Below are positions 46,414 to 55,582 of a stretch of DNA of 55,582 bases, in pieces. Location of the stretch: NCBI GenBank assembly GCA_943704425.1, contig CALSCP010000313.1, forward strand, positions 240,600 to 296,181, given 5' to 3'. Source of the stretch: Ministeria vibrans ATCC 50519. Its lineage: Eukaryota; Opisthokonta; Filasterea. The notes under the pieces were generated by a model. It did not search any database. It saw nothing but the letters and a program-made list of their open reading frames with translations, and was not told the origin of the DNA. A program made the position numbers and the translations under genes. How positions within the stretch are numbered: the stretch's first letter is position 1; every line of letters begins with the position of its first letter.

Positions 46414-48336
46414 ATGCGTCTGCGTATTGTCACTCTTCTTCTTCATCTTCTTCTTCTTGCGGGCGTCTGCTATGCGCGTCTTCCTTGCGAAATGCGAGAG
46501 TGTAGAAGATACGACGGCAACAACGTTGTCAGCACGTATGTTTGCGCGCAAACTATTTCACCTCACGATTGTCCAACGTTGGCAAAGGCAGATTGTACAT
46601 GTTCCTGCGACGACGATGCAGTAACTGTTTCGTTGGATTGCAAACAGCCTTTTCCAAACACCAAAAATGCGACGAATGGTGAATGCATGGTCACTTATTG
46701 GAACGATCACGAGTTCACTCGTTTTGCATCTGATACTGAGGTGGTCCCGAACGGAGGTTGTGGCTATGTCGTGTATCGATCACTCTGTGTCGTTCCTGTT
46801 CCACCAGTTCCTGCGACTCCAGCTGTTCGTAGCACCTCCTTGACGAGCGTAACAATTCAAGTGCACCCTATTCCTCTGCCGAACCGACTCTTCGTGCAGG
46901 CAACCTCGGCCAGTACGTTTGCCCATCCGTTCGACACGGCCTTGCCGGAAAATATCGAAGCTTTGATTCCAAGTCCAGACAATGTTAACGACACATCACC
47001 TTCGAATTTTGTTGTGGTTCATTTGGAAGCAGGAACCCACTATAAGCTACGACTCCTCGCTGCACCAAGTTCCACCGCTGTCACATACACGGTCAAACTG
47101 AGCGAGACTGTTGAGTTTAACACTCGCCCTGCCCCAGTGATCTCTCAAGAGACCGTGACGGGCCTTGTCGGCTTCAGTGGTGTCCTTGTGCTCATTATTA
47201 TGATCATGGGCACCACGATGGTGCGCGCTGCCTGGAAACGTCACAGCTCACAGCTGACGGACCAGCTGGAGGAGTTTAAGCAAGGTATTGCGATCGAAGA
47301 GGATTCGATTGAAATCTCAACGGCACTGGGGGCGGGAGCGGGAGGCACAGTGTTCCTTGGCACGTGGGGCGGCATTAAAGTCGCTGTCAAAAGCCTCCAT
47401 GCCAACAGCTTGGAGCCGATGACGGGGGACGCATCGCGCGAGTACGAGGCCATGCTGTCCATTCGATGCCCGCACATTGTGCTCTTTCACGGCGTCACCA
47501 CCCTGCAAGGCCGCCATGCGCTCGTCGTGGAATTCATGGAACATGGAGCGCTCTTTAGCGTTCTTCATGCCTTTGATGACGAAGGAAATCGTATCGAGAA
47601 CAAGCATCCGCTGCGCCAGGGTCTCAGTGACACGGTGAAGCTGCGCTGGCTCCTCCACACCGCCCGAGGCCTCCAGTACCTCCATTCCCACAAGCGCATT
47701 CACCGAGACATCAAGTCCGACAACATTCTCATCAACGCAGGTGGCATCGCCAAGCTGGCTGATTTTGGTACATCCCGGCCGCTGTACGATGGCGAAGCAT
47801 TGCAAACGACCAACACAAACGTCCGCGACGTCGGTGTCCGTCGCACCAACAACGACGAGCGCCGACCTCTGCTCGGCGATGTGGAGCTTGCGACTGTTGC
47901 AGGTACTAGTAGCACTGCGGCTGGTACACCAAGCAATGCGTCATCTCTCTTCAACGCTCGGATTCAGGGGTTGCAGACTCGCGATGTGGGCACGTCACTC
48001 TACATGGCTCCCGAGATGATGTCCAATTCGACGAAATACCGCAACAAGGCGGTATACAGTCAAGCATGCGACATCTACTCGTTTGCCCTTGTCATGTACG
48101 AGTGTTTTTCCGAGGCTCTCCCGTTTAGTGCTGCTCCGCAGATCAAATCTGTCTGGGGAATTGAAGCGTGGGTGTTTTACCCGCTCGTCGTTGATCAACA
48201 TCTCCGCCCCACAGAGCCTTCCTCTGCCACCCCCGATCAACTTGCTTTTATCCGTCGTTGCTGGGCAAGCAAATCAAAAACCCGCCCTTCCGCTGACAAG
48301 GTGTGCTCTTTTCTTTCCGACCAACTCAATGAATAA
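46414..48336 (+). CDS. Receptor-type TKL/tyrosine-kinase-like protein kinase
   Basis: This single exon of 640 codons is the longest intronless gene here. It has a signal peptide (LLLHLLLLAGVCYA), a Cys-rich extracellular part, then a beta-rich FN3-like stretch (TSLTSVTIQV, GTHYKLRLLAAP). One membrane helix (VTGLVGFSGVLVLIIMIMG) is followed by the kinase. Kinase motifs are GAGAGGTVFLGTW, VAVKSL, EYEAML, HRDIKSDNIL, DFGTS, YMAPEMM and DIYSFALVMYECF. HRDIKSDN with a TKL-like fold points to Ser/Thr or dual specificity more than strict Tyr. The activation segment has an insertion: about 80 residues separate DFG from APE, much longer than usual, and Ser/Thr/Ala-rich. All catalytic residues are present, so it should be active. 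Confidence 0.9.
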   Translation: MRLRIVTLLLHLLLLAGVCYARLPCEMRECRRYDGNNVVSTYVCAQTISPHDCPTLAKADCTCSCDDDAVTVSLDCKQPFPNTKNATNGECMVTYWNDHEFTRFASDTEVVPNGGCGYVVYRSLCVVPVPPVPATPAVRSTSLTSVTIQVHPIPLPNRLFVQATSASTFAHPFDTALPENIEALIPSPDNVNDTSPSNFVVVHLEAGTHYKLRLLAAPSSTAVTYTVKLSETVEFNTRPAPVISQETVTGLVGFSGVLVLIIMIMGTTMVRAAWKRHSSQLTDQLEEFKQGIAIEEDSIEISTALGAGAGGTVFLGTWGGIKVAVKSLHANSLEPMTGDASREYEAMLSIRCPHIVLFHGVTTLQGRHALVVEFMEHGALFSVLHAFDDEGNRIENKHPLRQGLSDTVKLRWLLHTARGLQYLHSHKRIHRDIKSDNILINAGGIAKLADFGTSRPLYDGEALQTTNTNVRDVGVRRTNNDERRPLLGDVELATVAGTSSTAAGTPSNASSLFNARIQGLQTRDVGTSLYMAPEMMSNSTKYRNKAVYSQACDIYSFALVMYECFSEALPFSAAPQIKSVWGIEAWVFYPLVVDQHLRPTEPSSATPDQLAFIRRCWASKSKTRPSADKVCSFLSDQLNE

Positions 48337-48371
48337 GAACAAAAACAAATTATTTTCAATCAATACTTTTT

Positions 48372-48564
48372 GGCAGAGCCTGGTGTCCCTCCCCAGGCAG
48401 GGATATGGTGCATCTGGTGCCTAACGCGTCACTTGTCTAACCATCAGCATTCAGCCAACCTGTCTCCGCTCCGGTGCTCCCTCTCAACGCTCCTGTCGCT
48501 TAGAAAGTGCTTCTGAGCTGTTTGTGTTGTGGCTTTGGAGTCACTTATTGTGATTGATAATTTT
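48372..48564 (+). repeat. Imperfect direct repeat, copy 1
   Basis: This unit runs from GGCAGAGCC to GTGATTGATAAT. It shares TCTGGTGCCTA, TCACTTGTCT, TAGAAAGTG and the 20-mer TTCTGAGCTGTTTGTGTTGT with copy 2, in the same order and orientation. It begins about 35 bases after the receptor-kinase stop. Confidence 0.85.
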
Positions 48565-48576
48565 AGCCCTTGTGCT

Positions 48577-48750
48577 GACAGAGCCTTATGTCCCTCTCAG
48601 GATATGTGTATCTGGTGCCTATCGCATCACTTGTCTGGCCATCATCCAACCTGTTTCCGATTTCTTTCGAGGCTTCCGTAGCTAGAAAGTGGTTCTGAGC
48701 TGTTTGTGTTGTCGCTTTTCGCACTTTTCGTTCGTGATTGATAATAAATT
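48577..48750 (+). repeat. Imperfect direct repeat, copy 2
   Basis: This is the second unit, slightly shorter than copy 1, from GACAGAGCC to GTGATTGATAATAAATT. It ends about 70 bases before the uL15m start codon. Confidence 0.85.
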
Positions 48751-48820
48751 GGAAATCTTATTATTTTTATAATTTTTTATATAACAACGCAAGGCGTCGT
48801 CGTCTCTCCAATCGTATCTG

Positions 48821-49181
48821 ATGTCACGCGTCCAACGAGCGCTGGATGCGGTGAACCGCTTCATGCCGCGCGTTGCCCTCAACACGCTCCAGCCAGCAGT
48901 GCCCAAGAAGAAGAAGCAGCGCGTGGGCCGCGGCATCGGCTCGGGCCGTGGCCTTGCATCCGGCAGAGGCAACCGTGGGGGCTGGGGAAAGCGGCACGGG
49001 AAAGCGCGAGCGGGATTCACCGGAGGCGAAGTACAGTTCTGGAGAGCACTCCCCAAACACGGCTTTCGCACAAAGTAAGTGCGTCTGCCCGCCAGGCGAT
49101 AGGCGTGTCCATTGACCGTGCTAGACGATTGTCGTGCGTCTTTGGCGCCACAATTCTTCCTTCTTTGCATTTCATGCGACA

Positions 49182-49212
<31 letters not shown>

Positions 49213-49954
49213 CTGTCTGTCTGTCTGTCTCTCTTTTCTCTCCTTCACTCTGCTCACGCTCGCTCCGCCTCTCTTTGCAGACTGCCCGACCTGCATACAG
49301 TGAACCTAGGCAAGCTACAGCAATGGATTGACACGCGGCGCATCGACGCGCGCGGCACCATCGACATGTACGCACTGAACAAGTCAGGCATATGCGGACG
49401 CATCAAGTACGGCGTCAAGCTGCTGGGCGACGGCAAGGAACGCTTTACGCACAAGATCAACATTGAGGTGTCGCAGGCAAGCACCTCAGCGATTGCTTCG
49501 ATCGAAGCACTCGGTGGCACTGTCAAAGCCGTCTACTACAACCGGTAAGTGCACACACACATCCTGCCCAGCCTTTGAGCGTTGCTGAGGCTGCTTTGCA
49601 CACACAGATTGTCGTTGCGTGCCCTCTTGAAGCCACACAAGTTTGTGCAATTACCTCACAAAGCGGCGCCTCTCATTCGTCGTCATCGTCTCTACTACTC
49701 TGATCCCGAGAAGCGGTAAGGAAGAAAAAGAACCAAAACCAGCGAAGAGCGCTCATTTGAATGTTCTTCTCTCTCTTTTTTCTCTTTCTCTCTTTCTCCT
49801 TTTCTCACTCCATTGCATCATTGACAGTGGTTATCTGGCGAGCGATGAAGAAATTGCAGAAGCACGAGCGCGTCTTGCGGAGGAGGTGCGTGCGTCGCGG
49901 ATGGCGGCTGTCGACAAGGACCGCACACTGCCGCCAAGCAACCAGGACGTCTGA
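48821..49954 (+). CDS. MRPL15: Mitochondrial large-subunit ribosomal protein uL15m
   Basis: Four exons (48821-49074, 49281-49544, 49608-49715, 49828-49954) encode 250 residues. The L15 signature is clear: RVGRGIGSGRG, then SGRGNRGGWGKRHGKARAGFTGGE and ALPKHGF, then VNLGKLQQWIDT, followed by the C-terminal beta domain (GVKLLGDGKERF, INIEVSQASTSAIASIEALGG). The basic, Ser/Arg-containing first 30 residues are a plausible mitochondrial presequence. A C-terminal extension (VQLPHKAAPLIRRHRLYYSD) matches mitochondrial L15 rather than the bacterial protein. A 29-base poly(T) precedes the acceptor of intron 1. It belongs in the mitoribosome central protuberance region. Confidence 0.93.
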
Positions 49955-50154
49955 AGCTCCCCCCCCCCCTTTCTCTCTCTCTCCTCTGTCTATGTGTAAC
50001 AATTAAAACAAAAAGTCGCCGCAAGCGACTGACCCATGACGAAGAGATGTGAGAGAGACTGAGGCCACTCTCAGCCTCTCCATGAGATCCAAACAAAGGA
50101 GTAGGGCGAAATATCTATTATTATTTATTATTATATTAATTATTGTAGTTTTGG

Positions 50155-51133
50155 ATGGAGTTTGTCCAAGTCATGCTCTTTGGAGTGTTCCTGCTTGCGT
50201 GCAGTGCCCTCATTACACACCAAATTCGCAAAATCGTTTTGACTGCGCAAAGAATACGACGCAATGACCCAAAGGCAGTGGCGGAACAACGCGCCCGCAG
50301 CGGTACACACACGGAACTTTGTATTGCCATTGGCGACACGGCTTGACCGAACATATATCTCCCGCTTTGTGTAGAAAAGTTCGGCGAGAAGAGAGACGAA
50401 GCTTACTTTGCCGCACAGCTGTCGACCAACGAAAAGGTACGCCTCTCCTCTCCTCCCTGCATCCCTCTCATTCCCTGCTTCCTTGATTTTTCAGGCCTCT
50501 GTGCGCAAGGAACGCGAAAAGGAACAGATGCAGACGAAACTGGTGCAGTACGAGCGGATATTGCAACGTCTGCAAAAGGGCACTTCGCCGTCGGGAGTCG
50601 AGTCGTCCTCTGCATCGTCCTCGGGCGCTCCCTCTTCGTCGTCAGCGGGTCGTTTGCGCCGTCGAACCGTTGCACAGCCTGTCGAGGAAGAGGAGACGCC
50701 CGCAGAGCGCAAAGCGCGCATTGCATTGCAAGAGGCACGATCCCTGCGCGAAATGCAAGACGCCGAGTTTGCCCTGTCGCTGGCACGCGACCAACAACGA
50801 AGCAAGCTGGAGGCGGAACGAGAGGAGCGTGCAGAGAAGGCAGAGTTGCTGCGCATAGCAAAGGAGGCGTCGCTGCCGCCCGAGCCCGACCTGAGCTGGC
50901 CAGGGGTGGTCACGGTGCGTCTGCAGTGTCCGCACAACAAACGACACCAGCGACGCTTCGACAACCAGGTACCATGTCAGCTGATCATCGATTGGGCGTG
51001 GGCGCTAGGCTACCCGTCAGATACGTATGGTATCTACACGCGCATCCCACGGCACCCCCTCACTCCCGAGGCTTCGCTGGAGCTCGCCAACTTTGTCCCC
51101 GCTGTCAATCTGCACCTTGAAGAGCGCTTCTAG
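50155..51133 (+). CDS. Membrane-anchored UBX-domain protein
   Basis: Three exons (50155-50302, 50375-50436, 50495-51133) encode 282 residues. An N-terminal hydrophobic helix (VQVMLFGVFLLACSALITH) is followed by basic residues, consistent with a cytosol-facing anchor. A long charged helix (REKEQMQTKLVQYERILQRL) and a Ser-rich linker follow. A second helix (ERKARIALQEARSLREMQDAEFALSL, read in pieces) comes next, then a C-terminal UBX-like fold: VTVRLQCPHNKRHQRRF, IDWAWALGYPSDTYGIYTRIPR and VNLHLEERF. The helix with DAEFALSLARDQ before a UBX resembles FAF2/UBXD8-type proteins, but no UAS thioredoxin-like domain is present. Probable role: p97/Cdc48 recruitment to a membrane. It is convergent with the BPI-like gene, with 54 bp between stops, including AATAAA. 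Confidence 0.8.
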
Positions 51134-51187
51134 TCCCTGTGCGTTGTATAACCGATAAATAAAATAGAGAGAGGGGGGGCTGTCTGT

Positions 51188-52854
51188 TTATTGAAGGAGA
51201 TAGTGAATCATGGCGGAGGCGGAGTGCGGGTCGTACTGCACGCCACCGGCCATATCCATGAAGCCCGTGCCCAGGGCCAGGGTCGGCTTGACGAGGGAGA
51301 TGCCAAAGAGAGAGGGAATGCGAAGAGCGGGCATGAGAGCGTTGAAGGCGGGCGGGATGACCGACTTGCACACCTTCTCGACCAGGATGTTGAGCAAGCC
51401 AATGTCGAGATGGCCCACCTCGGACGAGACAAGGGTGACGTTGCAGGCAAGGGAGACCATGCGCAGCGACACAGACGAGTTGGTGGGCGTCGTGCTGTTG
51501 ATGTGAGGCAGAAGAACGAGGGAGGCGCCGGCGCCCAGGCTGAAGGCTGGCGTTGGAATGAGGGCTGTGCTGGTGTTGGACGGAACCAAGACGGTTGCGT
51601 TGACAAGACCATTGATGGCCAGCTGGAGGCCGGCAGGCGATGCCTTGATGAGAGGGGCGTTGCGTGCGGCCAGCGACAGCGTCATGTTGTCGTTGGGGTA
51701 CATGTCGTACATCTTGGGCACAATGTGCTTAAATGTTGCCGTGTTGAGCAGCGTTGAGTTGGCACCCAGCATGCTGTTGGTCACGTTAAGCGCAATCACC
51801 CCCTGCTCAAAGTACACGCTCGACGCACAGTTGAGCACATAGTCGCTGAGGAGAAGATGTACGGGCAGCGCCGTGTGAGGCATGGGCAACGTGCCGGGCT
51901 GCCACGGACACGGCGCCGGGTGCTGACGGTCCTGGAACAATCCCCGCAGCGCAATGGTGAAGTTGGACAGGTCAGCGGCGTATGTGGGCGGTGCCAGCAT
52001 CGACATGTCGATGGTGACGCTCTTGAAGGGCACGACCACGTTGAGCTTGGCCAGTGCGCCCTCCACCACGTTGTTCACGAGGTTCTCCACGACCTTGGGG
52101 CCGTCCTTTTTGATCGCGTGCTCAATCAACGGACGGAACAGTCCCTCCAGCGTGTTGTAGATCCACGAAACTTTGCCGTGGAACTTGATTTTGATCTTGT
52201 GCACGCTCACCTTGACGTCGCCCGTCGTGTGCACGGTCGGACGTCCATTCGACTCGCCCACAAGCATGCCAAACGAACAGCTGAACCCTTCCATGTCGAT
52301 GTCCATCGAGCCATGGTCAGAAATGTGCAGGCCGTGCTTTTCCTTCCAGTGGTAGTCGGCGGACGCTACACCGAGATCGAGAAGGATTGACATTGCACGA
52401 TTGAGTGAGGACATGATAAAAATGACCTTGAAAAACAATTCTCTCTCTCGTTCACACAAGCACCATTTTGAGGCGTACCTTTAACAGTCGCTGAAAAGTC
52501 CTCGGAGAGACCGCCAGCAATGATCTTGGTCGCGGGCGGACCGGACATTTCAATGGACGACAGTTTGATGTTGGACAATGTCCACAGAATTTGGCCCACA
52601 GGAGTGTGCGCGTCGCCTGACTGGTCGGGCACTTGGACAGACGGCAGCAGCTTCTCTGCGACGACCTGCACAAGCGTGTCGAGTTCGTCTAGGAAGCTGG
52701 CGAGAGACGCAGTTGAGTTTTTTCTTCTTCTTCACAGACTGTCGCAATCGCACCTCTGACCAATCACAGCTTCAAAGCCCGGAGTGATTTCGGCATTGGA
52801 TGGCGCTGCATAAATTGCAAGTACAGCAAGGAGCACGGCAGTGGAGAGCTTCAT
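51188..52854 (-). CDS. BPI/LBP/CETP-family secreted lipid-binding protein
   Basis: Three exons (52754-52854, 52479-52696, 51188-52365) encode 498 residues, close to the family's usual 450-490. It starts with a signal peptide (KLSTAVLLAVLAIYAAPSNA) followed directly by EITPGFEAVI, the normal BPI mature start. Further family features are LSNIKLSSIEMSGPP, GSMDIDMEGFSCSFGM, GRPTVHTTGDVKVSVHKIKIKF and GKVSWIYNTLEGLFRPLIE in the first barrel. The second barrel has FTIALRG and SDYVLNCASSVYFEQGV. It has several NxT/S sequons. The third exon starts after GGTGTAG at 52366; opening it earlier breaks phase. Known members bind lipopolysaccharide or lipids; role here could be lipid transfer or sensing of prey bacteria (inference). 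Confidence 0.88.
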
Positions 52855-53084
52855 TTAAAGGAATTAATTTGATGAATATAACTAAAAAAAAGATCAATAA
52901 AGAATAAATTTGCAAATCGCAATTCTTCCGCCACACACAGCCTCTCTTTCACTCACTCACTCACACACACACACAAAGGGTGTTTTCACTGTTTTGTTTT
53001 CACAGTCCCAAAACTCACAAGAATGTTTAATCTTTAGCTATAAGATAATACATTGAATGTTTATGTTTTCGGCGTACAATTAAT

Positions 53085-54955
53085 TCACCACCAGCGCTTC
53101 TTGCGATCCGCACTGCGTTCCCTCAATAACCCCAGCACACTGCGCTTCTCGGCAGGTGAGAACTCCAAGATGGTCATGAGAGCAGCGGCGAGACGCTCCA
53201 CTTGATCCGGCTCACACGCAAACAGTCGCAACAGCACATTCTTTACATACTCCAAATTGACACTTTCGCGTGTCTACAAAAAAAAAGAAAAAAAAAAAAA
53301 GGATTGCACACAATCAGCACTAAGAACACACGAAGCAGACATAAAACGAACACGCCACAAGATTTTTTTTCTTTTCTTTTTACCTGATTGCGCTCCAGTC
53401 TGCGCAGCTCCTCCTTTAGCAGCACAGTCTGATCATTCAAATGACGTTCGCGCAACTCTGCATCCCGCAGCAACTCCAGTATCTCGTGCAAACGTCGTTC
53501 GCCCTCCCGCACACGCCCTACCAACACATCCGCGTCCGACGACACCCCTTCCACCTCCACTGCTGCCTCTTCATCTCCTCTTTCTCCCCCTTTCTCCTCC
53601 TCCTCCCTCTCCTCCAGCGCCCTTTCTGCCCCATCTCCCACCAGCACCCCCATTAGCCCTCCTCCACGTCCGCTCGTCCCCACGCGACCCATTCCTCGTC
53701 CACCACCACCACCACTACCACCACCACCACCATTCTGCATCCCCCTCAACCGCATCAGCTCCCCATCGCGCTCTCGCACCATCTGCAGCGCTCGCTCGCG
53801 ACTGCGTTGCAACTGCCGGCGCAACTGCACTGTCTCGCTCTCATGTGCCGCCTTCGTTTCACGCATCTGATCCTCATGCTCACGCTCCATCTGCTCCATT
53901 TTCCCCCGCAACTCCAACACCAAGTCATGGCTGCTTTCATCCGACTGGCTCTGCGCGCTCACCGTCGTTGCTTCACAGTGTGTCGTTGTCGTCTCACTAA
54001 CATGCGGCGTGCTGTTGAGCGTCGCCTGCAGCTGCCGATACCGCTCTTCCGTGGCCATAGCAACCTCGCGCCACTCTGTTGCCGCAAGCACATACTCTGC
54101 GGCAGCGGCATCCGCAGCACCAGCATCGTGAACAGCTCGTGTGTCGTAGGTGACCGCCTCATTTGACACTTCACCTGCCTCTTCTGCTCGCTCCAGTGTC
54201 TCTTCCAAGTTTCGAATACGCTCCTGATCTACCACACGCTGGCGTTCGTAGTCCCCAACAAGCGTCGACAACTCCGACACGCGCGTCTCCAACTCATCAC
54301 ACTGCCGCTGTCGCCACTGTGTCTCCGCCAAGCGAGCCTCTCCCGCAACTTCTCCTGCCGCCAAGGGCGCTGCCTCACGTGCCGCTCGCAGATCATGCTC
54401 GGTGCGTGCCAGACGTTCACCGAGAACACTCACCTCGTCGCGTGCCTTTTGCATTTGCTCCAGGTGCTCTTCGGATCGCAACGTAAGCAGCGTTTGCTTG
54501 CTCTGCTCGCTCAGTCGCAACCGTTCTACCTCGGCCAGGAGCTCTTTCTCGCGTTGCACACTCGCCAGACGACTAGCCTCTTTTGCTGCCTTCGACCGAA
54601 GCTCTTCGACACTCCGCTGCAACCCATCGATCGTCTGTCTGTCGGCATCTGCGCGCGACAGCATCTTCTTCTTCTCCACGCGATACGCCCCCTCAAGACG
54701 CTCCTTCTCCGCCGTCATGTCCGTCAGCGCCCGTGTCAGTCGAACTACCTGCTCGTTGGACGTCGAATCGCCCTCCTCCTTGCTCTCGTTCGACTCATTC
54801 GAGGCAGTTCTAGACATGGCGTGTCAAAAGAAAAAAGAACATCGCTTAACAGTCGCGTACAGAGCTGCAAGAGACGCCGCAAGTGCATCTTTCTCCTTCT
54901 GAAGACCCTTGTAAGCATGTATTAAGTCCCGTAATCGTGTATCATGTCTAGACAT
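53085..54955 (-). CDS. GRIP-domain golgin (coiled-coil trans-Golgi tether)
   Basis: Three exons (54861-54955, 53384-54809, 53085-53273) encode 569 residues. The first exon (LRDLIHAYKGLQKEKDALAASL) matches the N-terminal motif of GCC88-type golgins. The bulk is an uninterrupted coiled coil rich in Glu, Arg and Leu, broken by a Gly-rich insert (GGGGGSGGGGGRGMG) near 53700 coded by a (CAC)n-like repeat. The last exon is a GRIP domain: SVNLEYVKNVLLRLF then RLAAALMTILEFSPAEKRSVL, including the Tyr that binds Arl1-GTP in known golgins. Probable role: tethering vesicles at the trans-Golgi. The short intron at 53274-53383 holds poly(A) tracts. Confidence 0.9.
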
Positions 54956-55063
54956 GGTCAAAATATATTTTTGTGAGAATGAGTAAATGATGACTGTTTT
55001 TTAGATTTTAGACGTTAATCGTAAAAATTCATATTATTTTGTTTTTTTCTCTCACCTTACAAT
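54956..55063. promoter_or_regulatory. Divergent promoter between the golgin and the terminal plus-strand gene
   Basis: Only 108 AT-rich bases separate the two opposed ATGs. Promoter function is inferred from geometry. Confidence 0.6.
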
Positions 55064-55530
55064 ATGGAATGGGCAACGCAGCGCACCGTTGACGCCCTTG
55101 TCTTTGCTGGCTTTGCCATGCCCAACGATCCGGCATCGGTCGAAGGCGTCCTTCCCGCCGCCCCTCCCGCTGCCAGTGCCAGTGCCAGTGCCAGTGCCAG
55201 TAGTGCCAGTAGTGCCAGTGCCTCACAGCCACAGCCACAGCCTGGCCGGGGCGCCACGCCACCCTTGTCGGCGCAAGCGGAAGACCAACTCATTGATGAG
55301 TACTTGCGACAGTTGGTGCCGGCCGGCAGCGAATCGGCGCGCCCACCGAGCGGCGAAGTGAGTGTGGACGACGACTCCTTCTCGGACCAACAGTCCGTCG
55401 ACGCCCAAGTGCTGTTTGGGCCGCTCCTGTGCGACCCGGCCCAGGGCAGAGAAATGGCACACTTTGAAGCGCCAATGGATCAAACAGAAGACTCAAAGAC
55501 CGTCATGTTCGCCGAAGGGACCAGCGACAG
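55064..55530 (+). CDS. First exon of an unrecognised protein (partial)
   Basis: An open frame from the ATG at 55064 runs 155 codons plus two bases to a good donor (AG|GTACAC). The peptide starts MEWATQRTVDALVFAGFAMPND. A short Ala/Ser repeat from GCCAGT units and a Gln-Pro run follow, then an acidic, Asp-containing region (DDDSFSDQQSVDAQVLFGP). The family is not recognisable from this exon. The rest lies beyond the window, after a terminal poly(A) run that may mark a contig end. High GC and codon use like its neighbours support coding. Confidence 0.65.
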
Positions 55531-55553
55531 GTACACACAAGATAGACCGAGCC

Positions 55554-55582
55554 AAAAAAAAAAAAAAAAAAAAAAAAAAAAT
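55554..55582 (+). repeat. Poly(A) run at the window end
   Basis: Twenty-eight A residues, interrupted only by the final T, lie in the first intron of the last gene. This may be where the assembly ended rather than a biological end. Confidence 0.8.

Larger units (their letters stand above)
48337..48820. other. Intergenic spacer containing a two-copy imperfect repeat
   Basis: The spacer between the receptor kinase and mitochondrial uL15 is mostly taken up by two related units (listed separately). No open frame is conserved between the units, so they appear non-coding. Confidence 0.6.

Noticed and set aside
52366-52459. Upstream extension of the third exon of the BPI-like gene
   Set aside because: The frame is open but does not join the second exon in phase. 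The GGTGTAG acceptor at 52366-52368 does, and gives a family-like sequence.

Overview
This window is nuclear DNA from a free-living, flagellated, probably heterotrophic protist. Nearly every gene is split by GT-AG introns, mostly 50-700 nt long. Coding sequence is GC-rich, while intergenic and intronic DNA is AT-rich and full of microsatellites: (AAT)n, (GA)n, (CA)n and homopolymers. The gene set includes a CEP164-like centriole protein (so cilia), a plant/fungal-type tRNA ligase, a hybrid histidine kinase, a TKL-type receptor kinase and animal-like trafficking proteins (DENND4, RUN-C1-Rubicon-homology, GRIP golgin). This mix suggests a unicellular relative of opisthokonts, apusomonads or amoebozoans, but the sequence alone does not fix the lineage. 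There are no bacterial operons, no CRISPR arrays and no intact transposon genes.

Layout. 289-10391 (minus strand): tRNA ligase, secreted glycoside-hydrolase-like protein, secreted orphan and FIBP. 10515-19521 (plus): a DENND4-family Rab GEF, then an unrecognised 343-residue protein. 19573-21816 (minus): 3-hydroxyanthranilate dioxygenase. 22481-29265 (plus): CHASE-domain hybrid histidine kinase, then a small acidic membrane-type protein. 29398-37498 (minus): RUN-C1-RH adaptor and an SLC26 anion transporter. 37730-51133 (plus): ribosomal protein eL43, MPP10, CEP164-like protein, receptor kinase, mitochondrial uL15 and a UBX protein. 51188-54955 (minus): BPI/LBP-like protein and GRIP golgin. 55064 to the end (plus): the first exon of another gene. 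I worked out all exon boundaries by hand from splice consensus, reading phase and family similarity; reading phase closes in every complete model.

Two assembly gaps fall inside genes. The gap at 23992-24331 lies where the phospho-accepting histidine exon of the kinase should be. The gap at 34718-35294 lies where part of the STAS domain of the SLC26 protein should be.

The genes do not form one pathway. Thematic groups are RNA processing and ribosome (tRNA ligase, MPP10, eL43, uL15m), endomembrane and autophagy traffic (DENND4, RUN-C1-RH, GRIP golgin, UBX), and signalling (hybrid histidine kinase, receptor kinase). The features that most deserve a second look are two families of related repeat sequence lodged in the introns of many unrelated genes, a dioxygenase combining bacterial-type and animal-type features, a 16-nt microexon inside a C1 zinc finger, a shared 11-nt bZIP-like site upstream of two neighbouring genes, and an imperfect non-coding duplication at 48372-48750.
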